Shown: in pieces, positions 7,768-17,178 of the stretch
Layout of the letters: each line of letters begins with the position of its first letter
Position numbering within the stretch: position 1 is the first letter of the stretch
Source: Prevotella sp.
GTDB taxonomy: Bacteria > Bacteroidota > Bacteroidia > Bacteroidales > Dysgonomonadaceae
Assembly (NCBI GenBank): GCA_031285625.1
Contig: JAITVV010000089.1
Location: 29,931-93,930 of the forward strand
Reading direction: 5' to 3'
DNA: 64,000 nucleotides
Translations under genes and position numbers: made by a program
The notes under the pieces: generated by a model
The model's input: only the letters and a program-made list of their open reading frames with translations
Databases searched by the model: none
Told to the model about the DNA's origin: nothing

Positions 7768-9012
7768 TTACTCGAATCGTAATGACTTAGCCGGTGTAAT
7801 ACGTGCTATCAGGTAAGAAGGGCCAATCATAGCCAATACCGACAGGATCAGTGTAGCCACATTGATTAGTACAATATAAAGTATATTGATATCCACAGGC
7901 ATTTCGGATACATAGTATGTCTCAGGGTCAAGTTTTATCAGCCCAAAATATTTCTGTACAAACAATATTGTCAAAGCAATGATATTCCCCCAAAGCATCC
8001 CTTTCAATATAAGAAATGAAGAAACATAAAGAAACGTTTTACGGATACTGAAATTCTTTGCGCCCAATGTTTTCAGCATACCTATCATATTGGTTCTCTC
8101 AAGAATAATGATAAGTAGTCCCGATATCATAGTGAATATAGAAATGGCAAACATCAGGATAATAATTACCCATACATTCATATCAAGCAGATCGAGCCAG
8201 CTGAATATCATCGGGTTCATTTCCTTTATAGAACGTGTAAGAAATGTATTGCCATCTGCATCACGGTATGTCATCATATCCAGATAGACATCTTGCGTTA
8301 TACGATCCAGATTATCATAATCATTCACAAGAAGTTCGATACCACTCACCTGATCATCATTCCATTTATTAAGTTTCTGAATAAGATGAATATCCGTAAT
8401 AACGAACATCTTATCATAATCTTCGAAATTGGTGCTGTATATTCCGGTGATATTAAATTTGCGTGCGCTTCTTTCCTCTACAAAATAGGCTATAAAACTA
8501 TCACCTGTCTTAAGATTGAGTTTTCCGGCAATATTCTTTGATATTATTACAGGATTCGTTATTGATGTATCAGCAGGGTTGATGATTGAACCGTCAACCA
8601 TATTACTCTTAAAGAATTGCCAATCGTAATCATCCCCTACCCCTTTCAGTATAATTCCCTGAAAGGCATCATCTGTTTTGATAATCCCCGGCTTTGTGGC
8701 ATATACCTGAGTATGTGCTACTCCCGGCTCTGATTTCAGTTTATCAATAACCTCAGGAGCAACAATGACCGGCATTGTTTCATATGAGGTAGTATTATTC
8801 AGATTTGTGATCTGTATATGCGAACCAAAGCCCACAATCTTATTGCGTACTTCTTTCTTAAAGCCCACAACAATCGATAACGCCAGAATCATAGCAGCCA
8901 AGCCTATTGCAACTCCTGCAATAGCAATCTTAATGGCAGGGGAAGAGGCTTTCTTTTCACCTTTCTCTGTACCAAAATGAATACGCTTAGCTATAAATAA
9001 TTCTAAATTCAT
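7768..9012 (-). CDS. LolC/LolE-type ABC transporter permease (FtsX/MacB family)
   Basis: 414 residues. The first membrane helix (about 25-50, PAIKIAIAGVAIGLAAMILA) follows the family opening FIAKRIHF. Then comes a large periplasmic domain (about 50-270) and three helices near the C-terminus (about 275-300, 320-345, 380-400), ending ITPAKSLRFE. This is the LolCE/FtsX fold, whose members with LolD move lipoproteins from the inner membrane to LolA. No ATPase or LolA gene lies nearby, as is usual in Bacteroidales. It follows ruvB on the same strand with 18 bases between them, so read-through from ruvB is likely. Confidence 0.8.
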   Translation of the reverse strand: MNLELFIAKRIHFGTEKGEKKASSPAIKIAIAGVAIGLAAMILALSIVVGFKKEVRNKIVGFGSHIQITNLNNTTSYETMPVIVAPEVIDKLKSEPGVAHTQVYATKPGIIKTDDAFQGIILKGVGDDYDWQFFKSNMVDGSIINPADTSITNPVIISKNIAGKLNLKTGDSFIAYFVEERSARKFNITGIYSTNFEDYDKMFVITDIHLIQKLNKWNDDQVSGIELLVNDYDNLDRITQDVYLDMMTYRDADGNTFLTRSIKEMNPMIFSWLDLLDMNVWVIIILMFAISIFTMISGLLIIILERTNMIGMLKTLGAKNFSIRKTFLYVSSFLILKGMLWGNIIALTILFVQKYFGLIKLDPETYYVSEMPVDINILYIVLINVATLILSVLAMIGPSYLIARITPAKSLRFE

Positions 9013-9030
9013 TTATCTGATAATTTGCAA

Positions 9031-10053
9031 CTAGAATAAAAATCCTTGTTCACTCGCCCTTTTTCTTCCCAAATGAGTATACGCCAGATCTGTGGCTTCA
9101 CGTCCGCGAGGAGTACGTTTCATAAATCCTTCTTTAATGAGGAATGGCTCGTAAACTTCTTCGATAGTCCCGCCGTCTTCGCCAAGGGCAGTTGCAATTG
9201 TAGAAATACCAACCGGCCCACCTTTAAACTTATCAATAAGTATCAGTAATATCTTATTATCAATTTCGTCCAATCCATATTTATCTATATTCAGGGCTTC
9301 GAGTGCATATGTCGCAATATCTTTATCTATTTTACCTGTACCTTTTACCTGAGCAAAGTCACGTACCCGGCGTAACAAGGCATTTGCAATACGGGGAGTA
9401 CCGCGGCTTCGGGATGCGATTTCTACAGCGGCATCTTTTGAGGTGGGAACATCCAGAATATCCGCAGAACGAAGGATGATATTCGTAAGCGTTTCCATAT
9501 CGTAATACTCCAAGTGCATATTGATACCAAACCGTGCACGCAAAGGACTTGTCAATAATCCACTCCGGGTAGTAGCCCCAACTAGTGTAAAAGGATTCAG
9601 CTCGATCTGTACCGAACGGGCACTCGGTCCCTTATCGATCATTATATCGATGCGATAATCCTCCATTGCACTATACAAATACTCCTCCACTATTGGAGAA
9701 AGACGGTGTATTTCATCAATAAAGAGTACATCGTTAGGTTCCAGAGAGGTTAATAATCCCGCAAGGTCACCCGGCTTATCCAATACAGGCCCTGACGTAA
9801 CCTTAAAGCCTACACCCAACTCATTTGCTATAATATTCGACAATGTAGTCTTCCCTAGTCCTGGAGGACCATGAAGAAGTGTGTGATCAAGGGATTCGCC
9901 ACGCATTTTAGCTGCTGCAACAAAAACCTGAAGATTTTCTACGACCTTATTCTGACCGCTGAAACTTCGAAACGTGAGAGGACGCAATGCGTTTTCAAAT
10001 TCCTTCTCATTTTCGTTTACGTTTCCTCTATGTGTATTGAATGTTCCTTCCAT
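9031..10053 (-). CDS. ruvB: Holliday junction branch migration DNA helicase RuvB
   Basis: 340 residues from the ATG at 10053. An in-frame TTG lies 15 bases upstream but falls in a possible -7 box, and the usual family length supports the ATG. Walker [10 protein letters not shown], Walker B LFIDEIHR, sensor GATTRSG with arginine finger region PLRARFG, and the C-terminal winged helix with RTPRGREAT are all intact. RuvB forms the hexameric ring motor that drives Holliday junction branch migration with RuvA and RuvC, which are not in this window. Downstream on the same strand is the Lol-type permease gene. Confidence 0.96.
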   Translation of the reverse strand: MEGTFNTHRGNVNENEKEFENALRPLTFRSFSGQNKVVENLQVFVAAAKMRGESLDHTLLHGPPGLGKTTLSNIIANELGVGFKVTSGPVLDKPGDLAGLLTSLEPNDVLFIDEIHRLSPIVEEYLYSAMEDYRIDIMIDKGPSARSVQIELNPFTLVGATTRSGLLTSPLRARFGINMHLEYYDMETLTNIILRSADILDVPTSKDAAVEIASRSRGTPRIANALLRRVRDFAQVKGTGKIDKDIATYALEALNIDKYGLDEIDNKILLILIDKFKGGPVGISTIATALGEDGGTIEEVYEPFLIKEGFMKRTPRGREATDLAYTHLGRKRASEQGFLF

Positions 10054-10189
10054 AACGTGTAGCTGCAAATTTACATCAATATATTCAATTTACATGCAGA
10101 TTTACAGTTTCGAAAAATATAAAAGATTAAAATATTCTTCGATTTAACGCTAAAAAGATATTTCTTTGTGTGAACTTAAGATTTTAAAG

Positions 10190-10765
10190 ATGTTACGAAA
10201 GATTATAGAGTGGGATAAAGAATTGTTTTTGTACCTCAACAGCAAACATATTAGCTGGCTCGACCCTGCCATGTTATTTTTCAGTTCTTATCTATGCTGG
10301 ATACTTGTGTGCTTACTGATGGCTACAATAATCTATTTCAGATTGGAGATTTGGAGAAAAACAACTACTCTGTTTTTTCTGCTTTCGATTGGAGTAAGCG
10401 CATTATTGACCAATATAATCAAACTCATAGTAGAGCGGCCACGTCCCATTCACAACCAGGACTGGATAGATACAATACATGCCATCGAAAAATATAGTTC
10501 CAGTACCAGTTTCTTTTCTTCGCATTCAGCCACGACATTTACTATGGCCGTATTTTTTCTTCTGGTTTTTCGGAAAAGTGCTTTAAAAATCTACGGATAT
10601 TTAGCCTTAATATGGGCAACCATTGTAGCGTACAGTCGCATCTATCTGGCAAAGCATTATCCTTTTGATGTTCTCTGTGGAATATTGTTCGGAATCACAA
10701 TTGGTATTCTAGGATATAAGTTATTGGAATATTATACTAGACGGAAAACCGAATTAAAACCTTAG
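10190..10765 (+). CDS. PAP2-family membrane phosphatase
   Basis: 191 residues from the ATG at 10190; the longer frame starts at a TTG with no support. Five to six membrane helices. The three PAP2 phosphatase motifs are present: K-x6-RP (KLIVERPRP), SSHS near residue 111 in place of PSGH, and SRIYLAKHYPFDV. These form the His-Arg-Asp catalytic set. Likely acts on undecaprenyl pyrophosphate, phosphatidylglycerol phosphate or a lipid A phosphate; sequence alone does not decide. The 3' end overlaps the convergent SDR gene by 12 bases. Confidence 0.85.
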   Translation: MLRKIIEWDKELFLYLNSKHISWLDPAMLFFSSYLCWILVCLLMATIIYFRLEIWRKTTTLFFLLSIGVSALLTNIIKLIVERPRPIHNQDWIDTIHAIEKYSSSTSFFSSHSATTFTMAVFFLLVFRKSALKIYGYLALIWATIVAYSRIYLAKHYPFDVLCGILFGITIGILGYKLLEYYTRRKTELKP

Positions 10766-11521
10766 CCACTTCCGCACTTTTCTTTTCTCCATCAACGAAT
10801 ATATTTTTAGCATGAAAGGAAAGGCTCGTCCAATAGGATAAAATAAACGGAATAAGACAGACGGATAAATATTCTTTTTCCCTTTCTCAATTCCCCTTAC
10901 AATTGTTCGCGCCACAGTCTTAGCATCCTGAATAGGGAAAGGCAAGGGAGTTTCCTTTTCACCAGTAGCCTTATCAAAAAAATCTGTACGGGTAGCCACC
11001 GGGTAAACTGCTGTGATTTGCAAATTCCGGGATTGCTCATAACGATAGGTTTGTACGAAGTGATGCAATGCAGCTTTTGTGGAACAATAAAGTGAATACG
11101 CAGGTAAAGAAGCTAATCCTGCGCCTGACACCGTACACACAAAAGCTATTTTACCCTTATACTGTGTGACCAATTTCTCAAGGGAATAGATAGGAGAAAA
11201 AACATTCAGGCTATATATATCTTCAATATGCTGCCAGTCAGGCTTATCCAATTTTTCTAAATATGCATATCCGGCATTGGCAATGTATACATCAACATGC
11301 CCCAATAACTGGCTTGCATATCCAAATACTTTATCTACACCATCTTGTGTGCTTACATCGGCAGCAAACGGATAAATATTCTCTACTTGTGGAATAGTAT
11401 CTATATGGCGGGCAACTGCCACTATCTTCGCATCCTTAAAAGTGATTAGCAAAGAAAGTATCTCTTTACCAATACCGGATGATGCTCCTGTGAGAATAAT
11501 ATTTTTGCCAGTTAAATCCAT
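10754..11521 (-). CDS. Short-chain dehydrogenase/reductase (SDR)
   Basis: 255 residues, classical SDR. The cofactor loop TGASSGIGKE (11-20), NAG (82-84), Ser132 and the Y145-x3-K149 catalytic pair (YCSTK) are all present. The arginine in VAVARH (about 38) suggests preference for NADPH. The C-terminal hydrophobic segment (about 225-250, LFRLFYPIGRAFPFMLKIYS) suggests membrane association, as in the DltE/YqjQ-like branch that acts on lipids or ketones. Substrate unknown. It lies 3 bases downstream of a GT39-like gene, so they form an operon. Confidence 0.8.
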   Translation of the reverse strand: MDLTGKNIILTGASSGIGKEILSLLITFKDAKIVAVARHIDTIPQVENIYPFAADVSTQDGVDKVFGYASQLLGHVDVYIANAGYAYLEKLDKPDWQHIEDIYSLNVFSPIYSLEKLVTQYKGKIAFVCTVSGAGLASLPAYSLYCSTKAALHHFVQTYRYEQSRNLQITAVYPVATRTDFFDKATGEKETPLPFPIQDAKTVARTIVRGIEKGKKNIYPSVLFRLFYPIGRAFPFMLKIYSLMEKRKVRKWLRF

Positions 11522-11524
11522 AAA

Positions 11525-13159
11525 TCAATCATTCCAAAGTAATGTGAACTCATTTATTTTTTGAGTCTGAAATTCCGTGAGATCAATATTATACTTATCC
11601 AGATCAGAAGAATATACGATATATAAGGTTTTTGATATTGGCTGTATCTCTGGCGGTGTATAAAGATAATGTTTACCATAACTTGTTATGCCGCCTCCAA
11701 CACCGGATTTTGTCCGTTCAAATTCATATGGGCTAACAGGATCATAAAACATCGGTATTACATATATTGTCCCATCCGGATAATATATACGATCAAAATT
11801 TTTATTCCCGGAAAACTCTTGTAGCTTATCATAATTTCTAGGAAAGCCGATTAAAGGAGCATTCTCTCCAAAAAGGTGAATATACTTTACAGCAAATACT
11901 ATTGTCAGAATACAAGCAGCCCCGATAAGAGCGTATCCCGATTTTTTAACTTTTTCGAAACAGAAGGAAAGGCCTCTGCCTACAAAATACATTAAAGGAA
12001 ACCAAACTAGATTCCAATGATTCACATTGGGGCGTACGATCAATATAATAGGGAGAGTGGACAGTAACCAGAGGCCAAATATGAGATCCCATGTACTGAA
12101 CTTCCTTGTATATATGAGACGGATTAATGCCCAGATAGCAAAAGGCATACCCAGCAAATTATAAAACTGGCCTATATAGCGTATACTGTTCCATGGCAAT
12201 CCGTCATCACCTGTAAAAAGCATGGATATACCACGCAGAATGTACCCTAAGTAATATCCTGACCCTAATATAGTAGTATCGTTATGTCTCGATTCTACCA
12301 GTGAAGTGATTGTAATTCCGCCCACCGTAAATGCTTCACCCTTTGCGATTAAGAGGTTATAAGCAAAAAGGATCAGCGGAAATAATAAGATCAAAAGCAA
12401 AAGCAAGCATGTACCTGTTTGTAATATTGTAATTCTCTTCTTTCTATAAAGGAATATAAACAGGAATATGACAAAGAAAGGAAGCATGAACCAGCTTACG
12501 CCATAGCTATATGCCGCCAAGGAGAATAATAGACATCCTCCCAGATAGTAAAGCAAACTTTTTTGTATTTTCTGCGTATAAACATAATACCCTAAAACAA
12601 AAAGACAGACCCCAATCAAAACAAAATCAGGAGACAGGTTGCAATCCAGTGCCCATCGGCTCTTCATTATATGCCAGGGACTGATGATAAAAAGTAAGAT
12701 GATAATAAAAGTAAGGAAAGTATTCTGCTGCGTTCTTCTTAATGTATAATATAGGAAGATCAGTGAAATGCAGCTAACCAAGGCCATGGGTAACCTGTAG
12801 ACAGGTGCAGAAAGCCCAAATAGTTTAATAAAAGGTATTCCCAGATATGAATAAACAGCACTTTGCCCGGTTCCCCACGATTTCAGATATACAGGATAAG
12901 ATAACAGATGCTGATCAACTCCATAATAGGCTAAACACCACGAATCATAGCCACTGATAGCTTCATCGACAAATATTCCAGAAGGCACGGACAAATCTAT
13001 TGTCCGCAAGAGAACCCCTATCAAGATAGCAATCTGAGTCCACAATATATATTTTCTATCCTCAGATGACTCTATCTTGCTTCTTTTTACTTCCTTGTAA
13101 TTGAAAAACAATACAAACAATACAAAAAGAAATAGTGCAATAAGATATGATTCGATCAT
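11525..13159 (-). CDS. GT39/ArnT-like polytopic glycosyltransferase
   Basis: 544 residues with about 12 membrane helices and a soluble C-terminal domain (about 440-544). The first periplasmic loop contains the acidic pair in GIFVDEAISGYDSW (about 61-75), the usual place of the metal/catalytic Asp-Glu of GT-C enzymes using polyprenyl-phosphate sugars. Related proteins mannosylate proteins or modify lipid A. No donor or acceptor can be named. It sits between yitT (9 bases upstream) and SDR (3 bases downstream), so the three are probably cotranscribed. Confidence 0.7.
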   Translation of the reverse strand: MIESYLIALFLFVLFVLFFNYKEVKRSKIESSEDRKYILWTQIAILIGVLLRTIDLSVPSGIFVDEAISGYDSWCLAYYGVDQHLLSYPVYLKSWGTGQSAVYSYLGIPFIKLFGLSAPVYRLPMALVSCISLIFLYYTLRRTQQNTFLTFIIILLFIISPWHIMKSRWALDCNLSPDFVLIGVCLFVLGYYVYTQKIQKSLLYYLGGCLLFSLAAYSYGVSWFMLPFFVIFLFIFLYRKKRITILQTGTCLLLLLILLFPLILFAYNLLIAKGEAFTVGGITITSLVESRHNDTTILGSGYYLGYILRGISMLFTGDDGLPWNSIRYIGQFYNLLGMPFAIWALIRLIYTRKFSTWDLIFGLWLLSTLPIILIVRPNVNHWNLVWFPLMYFVGRGLSFCFEKVKKSGYALIGAACILTIVFAVKYIHLFGENAPLIGFPRNYDKLQEFSGNKNFDRIYYPDGTIYVIPMFYDPVSPYEFERTKSGVGGGITSYGKHYLYTPPEIQPISKTLYIVYSSDLDKYNIDLTEFQTQKINEFTLLWND

Positions 13160-13168
13160 CCTGATACC

Positions 13169-14041
13169 TTATGTCCTTATTTTATCAAAGCCTTCTCCGT
13201 ATACTCCACGAACAGTACTTTGAGAAATAAATGCTTTTTCATCTATGCTTTTTATCAAACGGAACATCTCCAGAGCTTCGGTACGTTTTGCAAGCACAAT
13301 CACAACCTTGGTAGGTTTCTTTGTATACCATCCTGTTCCGTCTAATACTGTACATCCACGATGCAACTCTGTATTGATAGCATCAGCTATTACGTCATAC
13401 TTTTCGGAGAAAATGAGTATCTGTACTGATTGTCTGAAGCCATTGATAACCATATCGATGCTATAGGTCATTACACCCATTACAATAAGGCCATATATAA
13501 TTGTCTGATAATTATAGAAAATGAAATATGAGCAACAAATAATAGTAAAATCACACAGTAGCATTCCCCGCCCAAAAGCAATATTCTTATATTTATTGAT
13601 GAGGGCAACAATAATATCAGTCCCCCCGGTACTACCGTTGCAACTAAATACTAAACCGATACCTACACCACACATCATACCACCTATTACTCCTGATAAA
13701 AGCGGTTCATTCTTTACTATGGGCTCCGTTATATAAGTTTGGCAGATTGTCAATAAGAAAGTAAGAACAACTACCCCGTAAATAGTCTTTATCATAAATT
13801 TAAGACCAAGTACCTTCAGTGCAACAAATAACAAGGCACAGTTAGTAAGGAAATAGGTGTATTGCAAAGGTATACTTCCATTTGTGGCATATTCTACAAG
13901 AAGGGCAATACCAGTCAGCCCTCCGGTTACAATACCTCCGGGTTTTATAAATCCTATCAACCCAATGGCATAAATAGTAAGCCCTACAAGTATAAGTGCG
14001 TAATCTTTCCAGTAAAAATCTTTTAAGTATCTTTTGGGCAT
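13169..14041 (-). CDS. YitT-family membrane protein (DUF161 + DUF2179)
   Basis: 290 residues. Five to six membrane helices cover residues 14-205, with the conserved GGIVTGGLTGIALL (about 34-47) and CNGSTGGTDIIVALINK (about 132-148). The cytoplasmic DUF2179 domain follows (about 220-290, with TELHRGCTVLDGTGWYTKK). The family is widespread and its transport role unproved. It lies 15 bases downstream of leuS, so it likely belongs to the leuS transcript. Confidence 0.85.
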   Translation of the reverse strand: MPKRYLKDFYWKDYALILVGLTIYAIGLIGFIKPGGIVTGGLTGIALLVEYATNGSIPLQYTYFLTNCALLFVALKVLGLKFMIKTIYGVVVLTFLLTICQTYITEPIVKNEPLLSGVIGGMMCGVGIGLVFSCNGSTGGTDIIVALINKYKNIAFGRGMLLCDFTIICCSYFIFYNYQTIIYGLIVMGVMTYSIDMVINGFRQSVQILIFSEKYDVIADAINTELHRGCTVLDGTGWYTKKPTKVVIVLAKRTEALEMFRLIKSIDEKAFISQSTVRGVYGEGFDKIRT

Positions 14042-14056
14042 AAAGTATTAATTTTC

Positions 14057-16858
14057 TTACAATACTATATTTACAATTTTCTTAGGAACAATGATCACTT
14101 TCTTAGGAGTCTTTCCTTCAAGCCATTTTGCTGAATTCTGATGTTCCAAAACTGTTTTTTCTATTTCATCATTCGGGGTATCTACTGCAAATTCAATGTT
14201 GAAGCGTGCCTTTCCGTTGAATGATACAGTGTAGTTAACAACATCTTCAACCAAATACGCCTCATTGAAAACAGGCCATTCTTCACCAAAGATGGATGCT
14301 TTATTACCTAACGCATTCCAAAGCTCTTCCGTAATAAACGGCGCAAACGGTGCAAGAACGATCAGTAATTCTTCTAAAATAGCTTTCTTGTTACATTTAG
14401 ATGAAGTCAGTTCATTTACACAAATCATAAATGCAGATACCGAAGTATTGAAAGAGAATGCTTCAATATCTCCCGAAACTTTCTTTATCAGCTTATGTAG
14501 TGATTTCAACTCATCTTTTGTAGGTTCAGCATCTGTAACCGCAAATTCGTCACCTTTGTAGAAAAGGTTCCATACTTTACGTAAGAAACGGTGAACACCA
14601 TCGATACCATTCATATCCCATGGTTTGGATTGCTCTAAAGGTCCAAGGAACATCTCATACATGCGAAGTGTATCTGCTCCATATCTCTCAGCCACATCAT
14701 CAGGATTCACTACATTGTGGTAGCGTTTTCCCATTTTTTCGATAGTCCAGCCACAAATATATTTTCCATCCTCAAGGATGAATTCTGCTGTCTCAAACTC
14801 AGGACGCCATAACTTGAATCTCTCTATATCTAATATATCGTTACTTACAATATTCACGTCCACATGAATTTCAGATGTTTCATATTGATCTTTTAGATTA
14901 TACGATACAAATTTGTTTGTTCCATTGATACGGTACACAAGACTACTGCGTCCCTGTATCATACCCTGGTTAATCAGTTTTTTGAATGGTTCGTCTTCAC
15001 AAGACACACCTATATCAAATAAGAATTTGTCCCAGAAGCGGCTGTATATCAAGTGTCCTGTTGCATGTTCGGTTCCTCCTATATACAAATCCACATTACG
15101 CCAGTACTCATCCTTTTCTTTCGATACCAATTCCTCTTCATTATACGGATCCATATAATGTAAATAGTAAGCTGATGATCCGGCAAAGCCCGGCATTGTA
15201 TTTAGTTCTAACGGGAAAACAGTTTTATGATCTATCTTAGATGTCTCCACAACCTTTCCGTTTGCCTCATCCCATGCCCATTTTACAGCTCGTCCCAATG
15301 GTGGTTCTCCTGTTTCGGTTGGCAGATATTTATCTACCTCAGGCAGTTCTAACGGAAGTTTATCTATAGGAAGCATGTAAGGAAGTTCCCCTTTATAGTA
15401 AACAGGGAATGGCTCTCCCCAATAACGCTGACGAGAGAATATAGCATCGCGAAGCCGGTAATTTACCTTTACACGTCCCAACTTATTATCCTTGATATAT
15501 TGTCTGGCTTTCTCTATAGCTTCTTTTACTTCCAGTCCATTCAAAAAACCGGAATTCATCATAACACCTTCTTTGGCATCAAAGCTTTCTTCTGAGATAT
15601 CGCAGCCTTCTATTAGTGGAATAATAGGCAGATTAAAATGTTTAGCAAAAGCATAGTCGCGGCTATCATGTCCCGGAACGGCCATAATTGCACCTGTACC
15701 GTATCCTGCAAGTACATAATCTGATGTCCAGATAGGTATTTCTTTTCCATTGAACGGATTAATTGCATACGATCCGGTAAATACACCCGATATTTTCTTG
15801 TCCATCAGACGGTCACGCTCTGTACGGCGTTTTGTTGCATCCAGGTAAGCATCTACCTCGGCTTTTTGCTCCGGAGTAGTTACCTGATACAGATATTCAC
15901 TTTCGGGAGCAAGTACCATAAAGGTTACACCAAAGATTGTATCTGCACGTGTAGTGAAGATCTCAAATTCGACATCCGAATCTTTCACCTTAAACTTCAT
16001 CTCCGCACCTTCGCTACGGCCTATCCAGTTGCGTTGTGTTTCTTTGATCGAGTCGCTCCACTCTATTTTATCAAGACCATCCAACAAGCGCTGTGCATAT
16101 GCAGAAGTACGCAGACTCCATTGACGCATCAAACGTTGTTCTACAGGGTATCCCCCACGTTCTGATAAACCACCGATAACCTCATCGTTTGCCAATACCG
16201 TACCTAATGCTGCACACCAGTTAACGGTAGTATCACTCAAATAGGCAATACGGTAATTAAGTAATATCTCTTGTTGTTTTTCTTCTGAATAAGATTTCCA
16301 CTCTGCTGCACTAAAATTCAATTCTTCACTACAAGCTATATTCAAGCCTTCTGTTCCTACCTGTCCAAAAGCCTCTATCAGTTCGGCAATAGGACGGGCC
16401 TGTTGCTCATCATTGCAATAGTAGCTATTAAACATTTGGATAAATGCCCATTGCGTCCATTTGTAATACCGTGGATCACATGTTTGTATTTCGCGACTCC
16501 AGTCAAATGAAAAGCCAATCTTATCCAATTGCTGGCGGTAACGTGCAATATTTTCAGCAGTTGTAATGGCAGGATGCTGCCCTGTCTGAATCGCATATTG
16601 TTCTGCCGGAAGGCCATATGCATCATATCCCATTGGATGAAGTACATTAAAGCCTTTCAGTCTTTTATATCTTGCAAATATATCGGATGCAATATATCCG
16701 AGTGGATGCCCTACATGAAGCCCTGCTCCTGATGGATAAGGGAACATATCGAGGACATAATATTTTGGTTTATTATTATCTTCAGTTACTTTATAAGTTG
16801 TGTTATCAATCCAGTATTGATTCCAGCGTTTTTCGATTTCTTTAAAATTGTATTCCAT
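14057..16858 (-). CDS. leuS: Leucine-tRNA ligase
   Basis: 933 residues from the ATG at 16858; a TTG two codons upstream is not needed. Class I synthetase: HVGH at 48-51 matches the HIGH motif. The editing (CP1) domain has [19 protein letters not shown]. The [14 protein letters not shown] and [14 protein letters not shown] segments and the anticodon/C-terminal domains are present. The second signature, usually KMSKS, reads KMGKR (about 708-712), with Ser to Gly and Ser to Arg. The length is on the long side because of the usual Bacteroidetes leucine-specific insertion before this motif. First gene of leuS-yitT-GT-SDR; -7 box at 16890. Confidence 0.97.
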   Translation of the reverse strand: MEYNFKEIEKRWNQYWIDNTTYKVTEDNNKPKYYVLDMFPYPSGAGLHVGHPLGYIASDIFARYKRLKGFNVLHPMGYDAYGLPAEQYAIQTGQHPAITTAENIARYRQQLDKIGFSFDWSREIQTCDPRYYKWTQWAFIQMFNSYYCNDEQQARPIAELIEAFGQVGTEGLNIACSEELNFSAAEWKSYSEEKQQEILLNYRIAYLSDTTVNWCAALGTVLANDEVIGGLSERGGYPVEQRLMRQWSLRTSAYAQRLLDGLDKIEWSDSIKETQRNWIGRSEGAEMKFKVKDSDVEFEIFTTRADTIFGVTFMVLAPESEYLYQVTTPEQKAEVDAYLDATKRRTERDRLMDKKISGVFTGSYAINPFNGKEIPIWTSDYVLAGYGTGAIMAVPGHDSRDYAFAKHFNLPIIPLIEGCDISEESFDAKEGVMMNSGFLNGLEVKEAIEKARQYIKDNKLGRVKVNYRLRDAIFSRQRYWGEPFPVYYKGELPYMLPIDKLPLELPEVDKYLPTETGEPPLGRAVKWAWDEANGKVVETSKIDHKTVFPLELNTMPGFAGSSAYYLHYMDPYNEEELVSKEKDEYWRNVDLYIGGTEHATGHLIYSRFWDKFLFDIGVSCEDEPFKKLINQGMIQGRSSLVYRINGTNKFVSYNLKDQYETSEIHVDVNIVSNDILDIERFKLWRPEFETAEFILEDGKYICGWTIEKMGKRYHNVVNPDDVAERYGADTLRMYEMFLGPLEQSKPWDMNGIDGVHRFLRKVWNLFYKGDEFAVTDAEPTKDELKSLHKLIKKVSGDIEAFSFNTSVSAFMICVNELTSSKCNKKAILEELLIVLAPFAPFITEELWNALGNKASIFGEEWPVFNEAYLVEDVVNYTVSFNGKARFNIEFAVDTPNDEIEKTVLEHQNSAKWLEGKTPKKVIIVPKKIVNIVL

Positions 16859-16889
16859 AACCAAGTTTGTTGCAATTTTTTTATTGGCG

Positions 16890-16897
16890 CAAAGATA
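16890..16897 (-). promoter_or_regulatory. -7 box for leuS
   Basis: Minus strand TATCTTTG, an exact TAnnTTTG match, 32 bases before the leuS ATG at 16858. No good -33 TTTG is found. Confidence 0.45.
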
Positions 16898-17137
16898 GTT
16901 ATTTCTTTAGATTAAAACGAATTAATGAACCTCTTTCCATATAGTATTCTTTCCTAATTTTGTCTTATATAGTGAGGCTTTGGGTAATAAAAAGGTAACA
17001 AGGTAACATAAAAAAAACAGCTGAAAGTTGTCACTTTTGTTACTTTTTTTGTTGAGAGATTCTTTGGAGATTAAAGCCTCCAAAAATAAAATTCAATATT
17101 TTTCAATTTTGCAATGTATACTTTACAAAATAATACA

Positions 17138-17145
17138 TACTTTTG
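17138..17145 (+). promoter_or_regulatory. -7 box for glutamate synthase small subunit gene
   Basis: TACTTTTG fits TAnnTTTG, 33 bases before the ATG at 17179. A TTTG at 17108-17111 is 26 bases upstream, somewhat too far for a standard -33 element. Confidence 0.35.
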
Positions 17146-17178
17146 CAAAGTAAAGATTACAAAATAGACATAAAATAT

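Larger units (their letters stand above)
16859..17178. other. Divergent intergenic region between leuS and glutamate synthase
   Basis: 320 bases, strongly AT-rich, no gene. It holds the leuS -7 box (16890-16897), an imperfect inverted repeat (AAAAAGGTAACAA at 16989-17001 facing TTGTTAC plus T run at 17037-17050), and a -7 box at 17138-17145 for the plus-strand gene. The repeat could be an operator or leftover terminator; I cannot tell. Confidence 0.4.

Noticed and set aside
10053-10068. Upstream TTG start for ruvB
   Set aside because: It lies within a TAAATTTG promoter-like box and gives extra residues not found in the family.
16989-17050. Inverted repeat with GTAACAA half-sites as a riboswitch or terminator
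   Set aside because: The arms are imperfect, the gap is long, and no gene ends here; kept only as a note for the intergenic region.
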